From Silene latifolia (lineage: Eukaryota > Streptophyta > Magnoliopsida > Caryophyllales > Caryophyllaceae), in the NCBI RefSeq assembly GCF_048544455.1, contig NC_133537.1:66656134-66720133 (forward strand): DNA of 64,000 nucleotides, written 5' to 3'. Of this stretch, positions 21,056 to 31,518 are shown piece after piece. The translations under genes were made by a program, and so were the position numbers. Every line of letters begins with the position of its first letter. Position 1 is the first letter of the stretch. A model generated the notes under the pieces. That model did no database searches and was not told the DNA's origin. It saw only the letters and a list, made by a program, of their open reading frames with translations.

Positions 21056-21800
21056 GGCTGGCGAGCCTTTGTCCGCAACCTTTCAAGGACAGATCCCGAA
21101 GATGCCTCGGGTACATTTCCTTACCAATGGCTGGCAAGCCTTTGTCCGCAACCTTCCAAGGACAGATCCCGAAGATGCCTCGGGTACATTTGCTTACCAT
21201 TAGCTGGCGAGCCTTTGTCCGCAAACATTCAAGGACAGATCCCGAAGATGCCTCGGGTACGTTTCCTTACCATTGGCTGGCGATCCTTTGTCCGCAACCT
21301 TTCAAGGACAGATCCCAAAGATGCCTCGGGTACATTTCCTTACCATGGCTGGCGAGCCTTTGTCCGCAAACATTCAAGGACAGATCCCGAAGATGCCTCG
21401 GGTACATTTCCTTATCATGGCTGGCGAGCCTTTGTCCGCAAACATTCAAGGACAGATCCCGAAGATGCCTCGGGTACATTTTCTTACCATGGCTGGCGAG
21501 CCTTTGTCCGCAACCTTTCAAGGACAGATCCCGAAGATGCCTCGGGTACATTTCCTTATCATGGTTGGCGAGCCTTTTTCCGCAACCTTTCAAGGACACA
21601 TCCCGAAGATGCCTCGGGTACATTTCCTTACCACGGCTGGCGAGCCTTTGTCCGCAAATACTCAAGGACACATCCCGGAGATGCCTCGGGTACATTTCCT
21701 TACCATGGCTGGCGAGCCTTTATCCGCAAACGTGCAAGGACATATCCGAAGATGCCTCAGGTATGACTCCTTCCTATGGCTGGCGAGCCTTTGTACGCAG
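21056..21800. repeat. 72-73-bp tandem repeat, ~10 copies
   Basis: GGCTGGCGAGCC recurs at 21056, 21129, 21202, 21275, 21347, 21419, 21491, 21563, 21635, 21707 and 21778. Spacing is 73 for the first three steps and 72 after, with a last step of 71. Unit text: TTTGTCCGCAA..., CAAGGACA(G/C)ATCCCGAAGATGCC, TCGGGTACATTTCCTTACCAT. Because 72 is divisible by three, several reading frames stay open across the array; these are by-products of the repeat. Confidence 0.95.
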
Positions 21801-22041
21801 TCTAATGGACTTTAAACGACCCACACGGACAGTCGACAGACTCTAAACAGTTCCCAACGACAGGTCCTTAACTCTTACCCTCGAGTCGCCATGACGTCGC
21901 CCTTCCCGACGGCAGGTCCTTGGCCCGAATCCTTCCGAGCCGCCTCGACGTCGCTTGGGTCTCCAGGTTGTAATCTTCGATTGACCTGGGGGCTCTACTT
22001 TGAATTTCGCCCTGTCCAAGCCTCAGTCAAATTAGGGGCTC
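21801..22041 (+). other. Element C sequence before the LTR, with polypurine tract
   Basis: Two related blocks with GACGTCGC and GGCAGGTCCTT(G/A) (21860-21960), then a purine-rich AAATTAGGGGCTC ending at 22041 that fits a polypurine tract. No gene. Confidence 0.45.
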
Positions 22042-23092
22042 TGTAGATACCCGGTATCTGCTGAGACTCCAACAAACACCCGATGATTATCGGACTACAA
22101 CATGTTTTGGAATTGCGGCATTTGATCGACAATTTGTGTACAACTTTACGTCGGAAAACTTAAAAAAATTTCGAAAATAAAACATCTCAAAACATTTCAA
22201 AAATACCTGGAGTGTTTAATGCACGACGACGGGGTCGCAATGACACTAAATAGAGTCAAAACCGACACCGGACCAAAAACCGACTCAAAAATTCAAATCC
22301 CGACTCCAACAATGAGTCAAACCGAGTCAACCACCAAAAACAAAACATTTCAAACCTTCTACCTTAAGTTTTCTCGGATTCGTGTTGGTCAAGTACCAAA
22401 CATGTGACTACAAAACCTAGGATAGAACAAATCATGATAGCGTTTGTTGTGAAAGTGACAACACAACTCGAAGAACCGCGACGTGGCTCGCGCCTCTTTG
22501 AGCAGCCCAAGTGGCCACGTCGCTCAAAACTCACACAACCACTCATTTCTTTATAAATACCCCTCAAATGCCACCCATTTGAGACTTACGCGAGTGTCTG
22601 CCCCCTCTTTTCTCCCTTAAAATTCTCGACTCGACTTCTTAAGTCACAACCCGGCGCGTATTTACGACCTACCGATCGTAAACACGAGCCTTACACATTG
22701 TTTGGTACCGTCATCGTGCATTAAATCACTTGACCGACCATTTCAACCACTACACCATCACTAACATTAAAACACTCTTTTTACCTACCAAAACGGTTTT
22801 AAACCGAGTTTTTTCCGATCAAACGAGTTGTTACACTTACGTCGGTCACTCGCCATAACCAAACATGTAAGTATGAGGGTGTAAAAATCCTCTTTTATTA
22901 TGTTTTCATTTGTTTCATGACTATAACATGCTAAAACGTGCATAACATGAACCAAAACATGGAATAAATGAGCCAAAACTGATTTTTGGTCTGAGACAGA
23001 AGCCCCTTGGCTCGCCGGCTTTCCCGCGCCTAAATGGGGTGTTCAGGTCAGAGATCAACCGTGTTTGTTCTCGTCATTTCCCTTTAATCCAA
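22042..23092 (+). repeat. LTR (5' ~1050 bp) of element C
   Basis: Begins TGTAGATACCCGGTATCTG. The whole segment is closely matched in inverted orientation by 25599-24550. The match ends at about 23092 (CCTTTAATCC), after which the sequences differ. The TATA box is at 22552. Confidence 0.8.
22552..22559 (+). promoter_or_regulatory. LTR TATA box of element C
   Basis: TATAAATA, 510 bp into the LTR. The same box stands at the equivalent distance in the inverted LTR (25083-25090). Confidence 0.55.
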
Positions 23093-23297
23093 AACCTTAC
23101 TACTTGGGATGAGATAGCAGTTGAGTTTGCCAAACAGTATGCTGTGGACATGGGCCACCTACACGCCAAGCCAAATCTGTGGACGTATAGTGGTCTTTTG
23201 AAAGCCACGCTCGACGGCGTAAAAATGCTTTCGACCAGATCGTTTTAGATCGGTCGGTTTCGTCTCGGTAAGGGTCTCGAAACGATTAGAGATGTTC

Positions 23298-23307
23298 GGA
23301 GTCGCCA
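23298..23307 (-). promoter_or_regulatory. Candidate primer-binding site
   Basis: TGGCGACTCC on the minus strand, about 11 nt from the LTR end. Confidence 0.45.
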
Positions 23308-25082
23308 CCAAGCATTTATGGGATGCCTGGAACTCGTTCGAAATCCACTTTATACCTCGGTCAAATCGAAGCACAAAGCAGCGTTTGACATAGGTACTAA
23401 AGATAAGGAAATCGTCCCTCTTTAGCATCCTATCTCTAGAATGACTCTCGTACGCCCTGGATAAGGTCGTCCACTATCCAAAGTTTCTGAGTAAGAGGTG
23501 AAGGTACGTATTGGGAAGCCCTTTAATCAGACACCCAATCCCGCCCGCGTAGTAGCGCCTCACCGATCGATCTTGGTTGGTTGAATGCAAAAGTTGATAA
23601 AACGGTTTAAATGCATGAATGCGCATCCAATAATTTAAACTTAACATGTGAGAGATTTCTAAATCGGTTGATTTAATCCAAGTATCAAGTATAAAATGTC
23701 GAGTTGGATTAATGATTGATTTGCATCCAAGATGGAAATTAAACATACATTTACCGTATTAGGTTTAGGGTGTATAACATGATCCATTTGTCTTAGTAAG
23801 GCATTTTGCAAATACGGTTTTGGATAATCAAATAATCATCTGATCCGTCCTATATCCGGGCTAACCAAAGTCGGGATCATCCTAGACTAATGCTGGAAAG
23901 GAACAGGCCCTGTACCAGACGACTATATGAGGCGCGAGCCAGCCGGCGGTGTAAGGGGCCACCCTCTGGTTTTGAAAGTGAGAAATGGAGGGCTTGTTTA
24001 GGCGCGGGTTAGCCCACGGTTTATGTGCCGTGTTCTGGCCTTTTAGAAAACGTTATAAAACGTGTTGAAAATGGGTATTTGAACCCGGTTTGATTTAAAG
24101 GTGGTCGTTTAGACCGCATTTGTTGATTTGAAGAACTAGACTCGAATAATCATCATTATTTTGATAATATTCGGTGTCGGGTTCGATTTGACAAACTTGA
24201 CATGAATAGTTTTGAAAATAATTATGGACTAATTGTTTTAAGCCCATTTGAATGTCGTTAGTCGATGCTCATGATCGTACCCGGGTTAAAATCCGGCATG
24301 GTATGTAGAACCAAGGATGACTTTGTGTTGGTGACTAATATGTTTGTTTGAAAATGTAAAGAAATGAAATAAAAGGCTTTAAAATACCTTTTAAATGTCA
24401 TTAACCAAATATTATCACCGAAACACGGATTTAACCGTCATGGTATGAGGAACCAAGGGTGAAAAATGTTTTATGGTTAAAACAAATGAAATGAAATAAA
24501 AAGGGTTTGAAAATATTTGAAATGGTGAAAACCGGTTACAAATATGAAAATGGATTAAAGGGAAATGACGAGAACAGACACGGTTGATCTCTGACTTGGA
24601 CACCCCATTTAGGCGCGGGCAAGCCGGCGAGCCAAGGGGCTTCTGTCTCGGACCAAAAATCAGTTTTGGCTCGTTTATTCCATGTTTTGGTTCATGTTGT
24701 GCACGTTTTAGCATGTTATAGTCATGAAACAAATGAAAACATAATAAAAGAGGATTTTTACACCCTCATACTTACATGTTTGGTTATGGCGAGTGACCGG
24801 CGTATGTGTAACAACTCGTTTGATCGGAAAAAACTCGGTTTAAAACCGTTTTGGTAGGTAAAAAGAGTGTTTTAATGTTAGTGATGGTGTAGTGGTCGAA
24901 ATGGTCGGTCAAGTGATTTAATGCACGATGACGGTACCAAACAATGTGTAAGGCTCGTGTTTACGATCGGTAGGTCGTAAATACGCGTCGGGTTGTGACT
25001 TAAGAAGTCGAGTCGAGAATTTTAAGGGAGAAAAGAGGGGGCGGACACTCGCGTAAGTCTCAAATGGGTGGCATTTGAGGGG

Positions 25083-25090
25083 TATTTATA
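25083..25090 (-). promoter_or_regulatory. LTR TATA box (minus-strand relative)
   Basis: TATAAATA on the minus strand, 510 bp from the LTR start at 25599. Confidence 0.55.
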
Positions 25091-25599
25091 GGGAAATGAG
25101 TGGTTGTGTGAGTTTTGAGCGACGTGGCCACTTGGGCTGCTCAAAGAGGCGCGAGCCACATCGCGGTTCTTCGAGTTGTGTTGTCACTTTCACAACAAAC
25201 GCAATCATGATTTGTTCTATCCTAGGTTTTGTAGTCACATGTTAGGTACTTGACCAACACGAATCCGGGAAAACTTAAGGTAGAAGGTTTGAAATGTTTT
25301 GTTTTTGGTGGTCGACTCGGTTTGACTCGTTGTTGGAGTCGGGATTTGAATTTTTGAGTCGGTTTTTGGTCCGGTGTCGGTTCTGACTCTAGTTAGTGTC
25401 ATTGCGACCCCATCGTCGTGCATTAAACACTCTAGGTATTTTTGATATGTTTTGAGATGTTTTATTTTCGAAATCGTTTTAAGTTTTCCGACGTAAAGTT
25501 GTACATGAACTGTCGATCAAATGCCGCGATTCCAAAACATGTTGTAGTCCGATAATCATCGGGTGTTTGTTGGAGTCTCAGCAGATACCGGATATCTAC

Positions 25600-26745
25600 A
25601 ACTAGGTGAAACTATCTCTGCCAAGACTCGTGGTAGACTCGTCTCTCCAAGCATCCAGCTATGATCAAGACATCAACCTGCTAAGACCGACTGCTCACCA
25701 TAGTGGATGACGGCAGACACAACACAACAACACCACACAAGGTCAGTTACTGAAGGAATAAATACAAAAGCAGACACAACAAACACAACAACACACATAC
25801 ACCACCTTCGCTAATCACCCAGACATCTCTGACTGCCCGAAGGTCCAGTCCTGCCACATTAACAATCGCAACTAGTTATCCACACCACCAGTGGGGGACC
25901 GCAGCCGTTCCGACCTAAGCCCCGCTCATATAATCCGAGTGATAACCCATGTTCGTTAATGTGCATATCCCCTTATGTAGCGGGTTCCACAGAGGGCGAA
26001 TCAAGGGCGTGAAGCCTCTCCCGCAAGTGACTCCACTCAGCCGAGGACGCACCTCGCGAACCAGAGACAAACAAACAACAATGATCAACAACAACCAATC
26101 TACACCACCAACAACGACACCAAAACAATTACACAAACAATCGACACACTAGACAACCAACAGTACTGAGTAGGAAAACCTACTTTTAGCAAACCGCAAC
26201 GATTCCGCGCACGACCATAAGACAACAAGCAACCACCATAACCACCTATAACAACCAGCATAACCATCTATTACTACTACCATAATCACAACTGAAACCA
26301 AGGGAGACGATGATGATGATGACAATATACCTTTACAAAGCAATCCGGCGTCAAGACCGCTACCCGACTAATGCTTCCCATCCCCATGGTGTCTCCACCC
26401 TCAAAGGCTCCAAAAGGGTGACTCAAGGTGAAATAGAAATGATGTGACGACATTTAGGTTTAAGAGAAAAGGAGAGGAAATGATTTGGGTTTCACGATAT
26501 TGGGATATATAATTCCCCGCTGAACTCACGTTATTCGATCGAGTAAACGACTTACTCGATCGAGTGGCCTCTACTCGATCGAGTGACTAAGATACTCGAT
26601 CGAGTAGCCTCCGCTAGATCGAGTAACCAACACCTCAAAGGGTCATAACGTCACAAGGTTAGCTCGTAAGGTTTCCGAAGGTCTAGACAGGTGTCCAAGG
26701 TCAGTTAACGACGGTCAACGAGTCTCTAATAGCACGGGTATTACA
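25600..26745 (-). repeat. 3' LTR of D, truncated
   Basis: Matches 42811-43973 almost throughout. The first ~170 bp present in the intact LTR (42642-42810) are missing where the neighbouring Tat-type LTR begins at 25599. Confidence 0.85.
26536..26620. repeat. Phased CGATCG palindrome array, LTR copy
   Basis: Cores at 26536, 26557, 26576 and 26597, with a variant AGATCG at 26616. Each is embedded in ACTCGATCGAGT (a 12-bp palindrome; the first reads TTCGATCGAGT). Steps are 21, 19, 21 and 19 bp, about two helical turns. Confidence 0.9.
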
Positions 26746-26783
26746 GTCTTCCCCTCTTAAAAAGAACTTCGTCCCCGAAGTTC
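26746..26783 (-). promoter_or_regulatory. Polypurine tract and adjacent hairpin of D
   Basis: On the minus strand TTTTTAAGAGGGGAAGAC directly precedes the 3' LTR. Upstream of it is GAACTTCGGGGACGAAGTTC (26783-26764), an inverted repeat with an 8-bp stem and 4-base loop. This arrangement is common in plant chromoviruses. Confidence 0.8.
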
Positions 26784-27360
26784 AACTCATCCTCCCCCAC
26801 GATATAAGGCAAAAAGGAACTAAGGCAACCTACAACCACCCACTCCGATAACGACAAGTATAACTGTTTATGAATACCACCCCGATATGAATGCTCATCA
26901 ACCATCATCATTATCTACCTTAGCACACATCACTCAACACGACTTCCTATCAAATCATCAACATGCATTATACACGAGAACAAACCAATACAACCGTTAC
27001 TTCCACTTATTTCTATCATTACACAAGTATAAACCAACACAACTATCCGTTTACTCCTCCACCAACTATTTATTATCAACAATTAGTTATCAATCACCCA
27101 AAAGCAGTAAATTATCAATCACTTGCACAATAGACAAAATAGCATTCATTTTAAATTAATTCCTTTAAATCATTTATATTACTCAACTATGCAACAACAC
27201 TTCAACTAGTTAACAACTTTGCTAACAATTACTCGGAAACGAAATACAACAGTATGATGACTTTAATCAACAATTGCCAATATTTATTCAACAATCACTA
27301 ACAATTACTCAAACAACTATGAGATTGTCATAATTTTGTCATTTTCCCATGCGACATTAC
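26784..27360. other. Non-coding 3' region of D
   Basis: A/C-rich, no gene seen. Confidence 0.4.
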
Positions 27361-27397
27361 TCTTCCCCTCTTAAAAGGAACTTCGTCCCCGAAGTTC
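27361..27397 (-). repeat. Second polypurine-tract and hairpin copy
   Basis: TCTTCCCCTCTTAAAAG followed by GAACTTCGTCCCCGAAGTTC, repeating the block at 26747-26783 about 610 bp further inside the element. Confidence 0.85.
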
Positions 27398-28613
27398 ACC
27401 TTCAAGACGCACAATAATCATTACACGCGGCGATAACTTTTATTCCATATTGACATTACAAACAGATTATACTATGTGTTGAGACTCGCAACGAACATGG
27501 TACTTCATCGACATTACACATATATGACTTTTGCACATTATGACCATATGAAAAGTGAACAACACAATTACCCATTCCGTCATCCCATTATTATACACGA
27601 ACATCGATTAATTCCTTACGCGATATTACAAAAACATTCAACAGGAATTATAACCACCATTTAACATGTTACTTCCCGCAATTCAATTTGGCATACAAAA
27701 AGTGTGGAAGCATAAAACCATGATTACATCGTATAAACCGTACTTGAAACACGACAATGTCATTACCAACAATAATAAAGGAACATATGATCAACAATGT
27801 ACCCAAACATGAAGACCCAAAAACAATTTTAGAATGAAACAACCGGCATACATGGGTACTCGATCGAGTGAAGATGCTACTCGATCGAGTTGATGCTACT
27901 TGATCGAGTTCATCAGCTACTCGATCGAGTACGTTGAGTCCAGAAGGCATTTCTAACTCACATCTGCAGTTACTCGATCGAGTGAGGGGCACTCGATCGA
28001 GTAGCCACAGGTCGACTTCCTCCAAATAAATACGTTGCAACACCAAGGAAACATAATCAAGTCAGAGTTTCATTTCTGACACTATCCACCTGCATAACGA
28101 GTTTCAAAATCATCCAAAATACGGCCTTATGGCCAAATACAAACCAAGGTGTAACTAAGTGCCAATAAGACAAGTACCAACTACGACAAATCCATGGAAC
28201 AGAATATATAAAACAAAAGAAACATCATAACTCCAAAGCCAGCTCCTCCACCTCCTCCTCCGGATGTGCGAGCTCCTCCTGTCTCCTCGCCTGTGGTGGC
28301 TCCTGTACCTGAGTCTGCTCCCACTTGCCATGGTGCCAAGCAACCGAAGGGGTAACTATGAGGCTCCCCCCATGTAGTCGGGTCCACACCAAAGGACTGA
28401 AAGACTCCAGTGTCATCTCCAACACCTCTCCACTACACCAGTTGGTCCGAGGCGGTCCCAATGCCCTGCACATATGCCATCTCGTGTAGGTTCTGAAGTG
28501 TCAAAGTGACAGATACCCTCTTTGTGAGCTCACTCACCCGCATTTCAGGACTAAAGAACGAAGGGTAGCTGGGAAATTGATGGTGAGGAGGCACGGGCTG
28601 CTCTGGCTGGGTC
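27398..28613. other. Non-coding 3' region of D
   Basis: No convincing ORF. Short open stretches at 28155-28473 lack any recognisable domain. It contains the palindrome array at 27861-27999. Confidence 0.4.
27861..27999. repeat. Phased CGATCG palindrome array, internal 3' copy
   Basis: Cores at 27861, 27882, 27901 (variant TGATCG), 27922, 27975 and 27994. Steps are 19-21 bp within two clusters, and the two clusters are 53 bp apart. Confidence 0.9.
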
Positions 28614-29648
28614 TCAGCAACTCTCTCTCTCTCTCACCCGTCTCGGAATGCTCCCCACTCTAGGTAGCCGGTCCTCAGGTCTAGCCTGATCCCTCTTAGT
28701 CGGCCCTGGCATCACCTCCAAAATAGTATCACCAATGAGGTAGTACTGTCGAGCAGGAGCCTCCTCATCATCATCGGAGTCCGATGCCACTACCACCGCC
28801 GTCAAGGGCTCAGTCACAGGGAGGTGCTCGGGGTCAGGTATCCTCATCCAACTCGTACCCCATACTCTCCAAGCCAACCCACCACCCTCCAAAGTTCTCA
28901 ACCATTTATGGTCGAGGAAGTAGTCTCGGTCCAATATAGGCACAGATGGAGCCATAAGTGTAAGGGCCGAGGAGGCCTCAAAGGTGGTAAACCGGCCAGC
29001 TAACCGTGTGGCAATGGCACCACAACTCAAGTACCGGGTCGCAGAGGTGGCCATCAAAGCTAGGCTAGCACAGACAATGGCCGGGGCACTATAAGAAACT
29101 CTCGGGGCTCGGGTGGGGTTGAGATAAGCAACTAGCAACATCACTTCATGTGAGTTCAACTAACTCACATCCTTTCAGTCATAGAGCAGACAAGTCAAGG
29201 CACGAAGAAAGATCTTCAAAGTGATATGTTGAACGTCATTTATCAACATGTTACTTGAGGTGGGGGCGTTCTTGCCGGTAAAACAAAGGCATGTAACTAC
29301 TAGCTCTACACTCAGTCAGGATATCCCTAAGGGATCCCTTCTCCGGTCGAGCAAGGCCAAGGTGAGTAGGAAACATGTCCATGGTCAAGAGGAAACTGGT
29401 GTTGATGAGACGAAACTGTACGCTTTTAGCTGCCGCATCATAGGTAAAAGAGCTCATGAACTCCAAGGTCAAGAAAGGGTAAGAGTGCTTCCTAAGACGA
29501 TACAAACCCGTCAAACCCAAGGTCTCAAAGATATGCCTCACATCCGTCTCTACCTTAAGGTCCTCTAAGATGGTGGTGTCAATACATCGAGTTTGTTTCA
29601 TACGGCGTTTCTGTAGCTCAACAAAAGCCTCTCTTTGCTTAAAGTCAG
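28614..29648 (-). pseudogene. D gene, 3' segment: ATHILA-ORF1-like protein
   Basis: The gene starts at ATG 40857 (see the 5' segment at 40734-40857) and is split by the Athila insertion; it resumes here at 29648. The first conserved block (29601-29251) has the pattern FETLGLTGLY, SYPFLTLEFMSSF and FPTHLGLA. This lines up with FKAMGLEKLF, TYPSLTLEFLSSL and MGKALGLS in the nested Athila ORF (35668 onward), so the two genes are homologous. A TAA near 29248 and frame changes follow. 29159-28614 continues with a Thr/Ala-rich region and an acidic run (SDSDDDEE). The ATHILA ORF-1 family has no known enzymatic activity. Confidence 0.7.
29644..29648. other. Target-site duplication (left) of the Athila insertion
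   Basis: GTCAG here and again at 40729-40733, directly flanking the two LTRs. Confidence 0.9.
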
Positions 29649-31378
29649 TGATGTGACCATAATTAACGCATATTTAGCCCCCGAATTAGCCTTGTTCCCA
29701 TGCTTTTTAGTGCATATTTGGGTCATTTATTGTCTTTAGTTCTTTGTTTTGCAAATTCTTTGAGATTTTGATCCCTTGGTAGGAAAGGAGGGCAAATCTT
29801 GCATTTTCATGGCAAAACGAGACTAAATTGATTGAATTCAATGACCAAGCATCAAGGAGAGACAAGATTAGAAGGCCTTTGTACATATTATAATAGTTGA
29901 GCAATGTTGAGGAAGGATCCTTGCATCCCCAAGGAAATCCCCAAGGATTTTATGAAGGAAAGGAAGAAAAGAAGAAAGAAATGAAGCTGTCCAGCAACCC
30001 GTGCGGATTGACTGGAAGACGCCCGTCCTCCACAGTACAATTCGTGCGTCTTCCTTCAAATACGCCCGGGCAGCAAGCCCAGAAGACGCCCGGATTCCCT
30101 TGAAGACGCCCGGGCAGAGGCTCCTTAATCCGCCCGTTCCGTGCCTAAGACGCACGGATTCCAGCCCAGCACGAATCCGTTTCTTCAAGCTTCAAAGAAA
30201 AAAGCCCTTCCTTCGAAAAATACCGGCGTCTCCCTGCTCAATCTAAAAAGTATAATTACTAGTTTAGCCCTTAGTTAACCCTAATGCATCCACCTAATTT
30301 CCGCTATAAATACCCCATTAGTCTAATTAGAAGAGGATGTTCTTCTTATCAATTATTAGAGTAGTTAATATCAATCAAATCTCTCTTTAGTATTGTAATC
30401 AACAATTAATCAAGTTTTAATACAAGTTTTATTTCCTTAATCTCTCTTTTGTTCATCCTTTATTTTGGGTAATTGAAGATTATTTGGGTTATTATTGGGA
30501 GATTAACAACCTCTCAATCAAGCATCAAGTACTTCTTTTATTCTTTGCTTTATTACTGGAATCATTAGTAGGTACAATTCTCTTAATCCTTTTTTAATTA
30601 TTGTTAATTACTTTCATTTGTTCATCATGTTTCATTTTGTTGGTATGATTGACAACCTTGCTAGCATGATCAACATGATAATGAGTGAGTAGTGACCTAG
30701 CTAGGGTTAATGGGTAATTAGGGGAAACCAACATGGGGAATGATTCATGCTTAAATTAATATGCTTTCATGGTTTATTTGCTTGCTTGTTTTGATCTCAA
30801 CTCATGCACATGTTATGTTTGATGAAATGTGAGCCTATGAATCCTTGCATTTTTTACCCATCACCTATCTTTTCAATGAGACTTGTAAGACATAAACCAA
30901 CTCGAGTCTCATTAGACCATGCATGTTGTTGAGTAGGAAAGACTAAGTCGACTTGTAGGTGTTGTACAATCTAATCGATTCGGCTCCGGGACCCAAACTT
31001 TCCTAGGTTTGTAAGATATAACCCAACTCAATCCATCACAACAATAATTGCTTGCTTATAATTTGAGAACATGTTTGTATGATCAATTCCCATGATTCCC
31101 CTATGACCCCATGATACCCTAGTGCTTTTTATCAATTGTTTATAACCCTTTTAATTCATCTTGCTTATTTATTTTCATTGCTATCTAGTTAGTGACCTTC
31201 TACATCAACCCAAATTGTGACACCCCTAAGACACCACTAGTTTCAATAGAAATCTCATCTCAATTCCCGTCCCTTGGGATCCGACCTTTACTTGCCTCTT
31301 TACTAATTGTAGAGTTGTTTGTGAAGTTATAAATTATGTTTGATTGGATGTGTGACGACCAACTCTTTGTCCATATCA
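29649..31378 (+). repeat. Athila 5' LTR
   Basis: 1730 bp, TGATGTGACC...CCATATCA. TATAAATA at 30305-30312 is the probable promoter. A cluster of GAAGACGCCCG and AATCCG motifs fills 30000-30180. Confidence 0.95.
30305..30312 (+). promoter_or_regulatory. Athila LTR TATA box
   Basis: TATAAATACCCC. The same box is at 39655-39662 in the 3' LTR. Confidence 0.6.
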
Positions 31379-31380
31379 AA

Positions 31381-31400
31381 ATTGCGCCGTTGCTGGGGAT
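31381..31400 (+). promoter_or_regulatory. Athila primer-binding site (tRNA-Asp type)
   Basis: ATTGCGCCGTTGCTGGGGAT resembles the TGGCGCCGTTGCCGGGGA site used by Athila elements, starting 2-3 nt after the LTR. Confidence 0.8.
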
Positions 31401-31518
31401 GGTGTTAACTTGATTTAGATTTTCTTATATTGTTATTAGTTGTGTCTCTCTTTGCCTTGGGGAAGTAAAAACTCCTCAAGGTTTGTTCTAATTGTTTTCG
31501 AGTTGTTTGATATTTTGC

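Larger units (their letters stand above)
20578..23092 (+). mobile_element. C: 3' end of a plus-strand Tat-type element
   Basis: A 3' region with two tandem arrays (20579-21800) and a purine tract (CAAATTAGGGGCTC) directly before an LTR starting TGTAGATACC at 22042. The LTR is truncated near 23092. No coding sequence survives. The left limit is the end of element A. Confidence 0.6.
23093..25599 (-). mobile_element. LTR and leader start of a minus-strand relative of element C
   Basis: LTR from 25599 (TGTAGATATCCGG in element orientation) to about 23319, roughly 2.28 kb. It is followed by TGGCGACTCC (23307-23298), a primer-binding-site-like sequence of Tat/Ogre-type elements, and a short leader to 23093. 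Scrappy coding-like sequence near 23100-23220 on the plus strand (TTWDEIAVEFAKQY) may be a stray capsid piece, but this is weak. The element inserted next to or within element D, whose LTR resumes at 25600. Confidence 0.65.

Noticed and set aside
21127..21846. Long ORFs (up to ~239 codons) in several frames of both strands
   Set aside because: They exist because the 72-bp tandem unit is divisible by three and stop-free. The peptides are pure repeats with no independent coding signal.
23039..23248. Gag fragment with TTWDEIAVEFAKQY
   Set aside because: It resembles a capsid motif, but it is under 50 codons, starts in LTR sequence and runs out of similarity. It is not strong enough for a separate feature.
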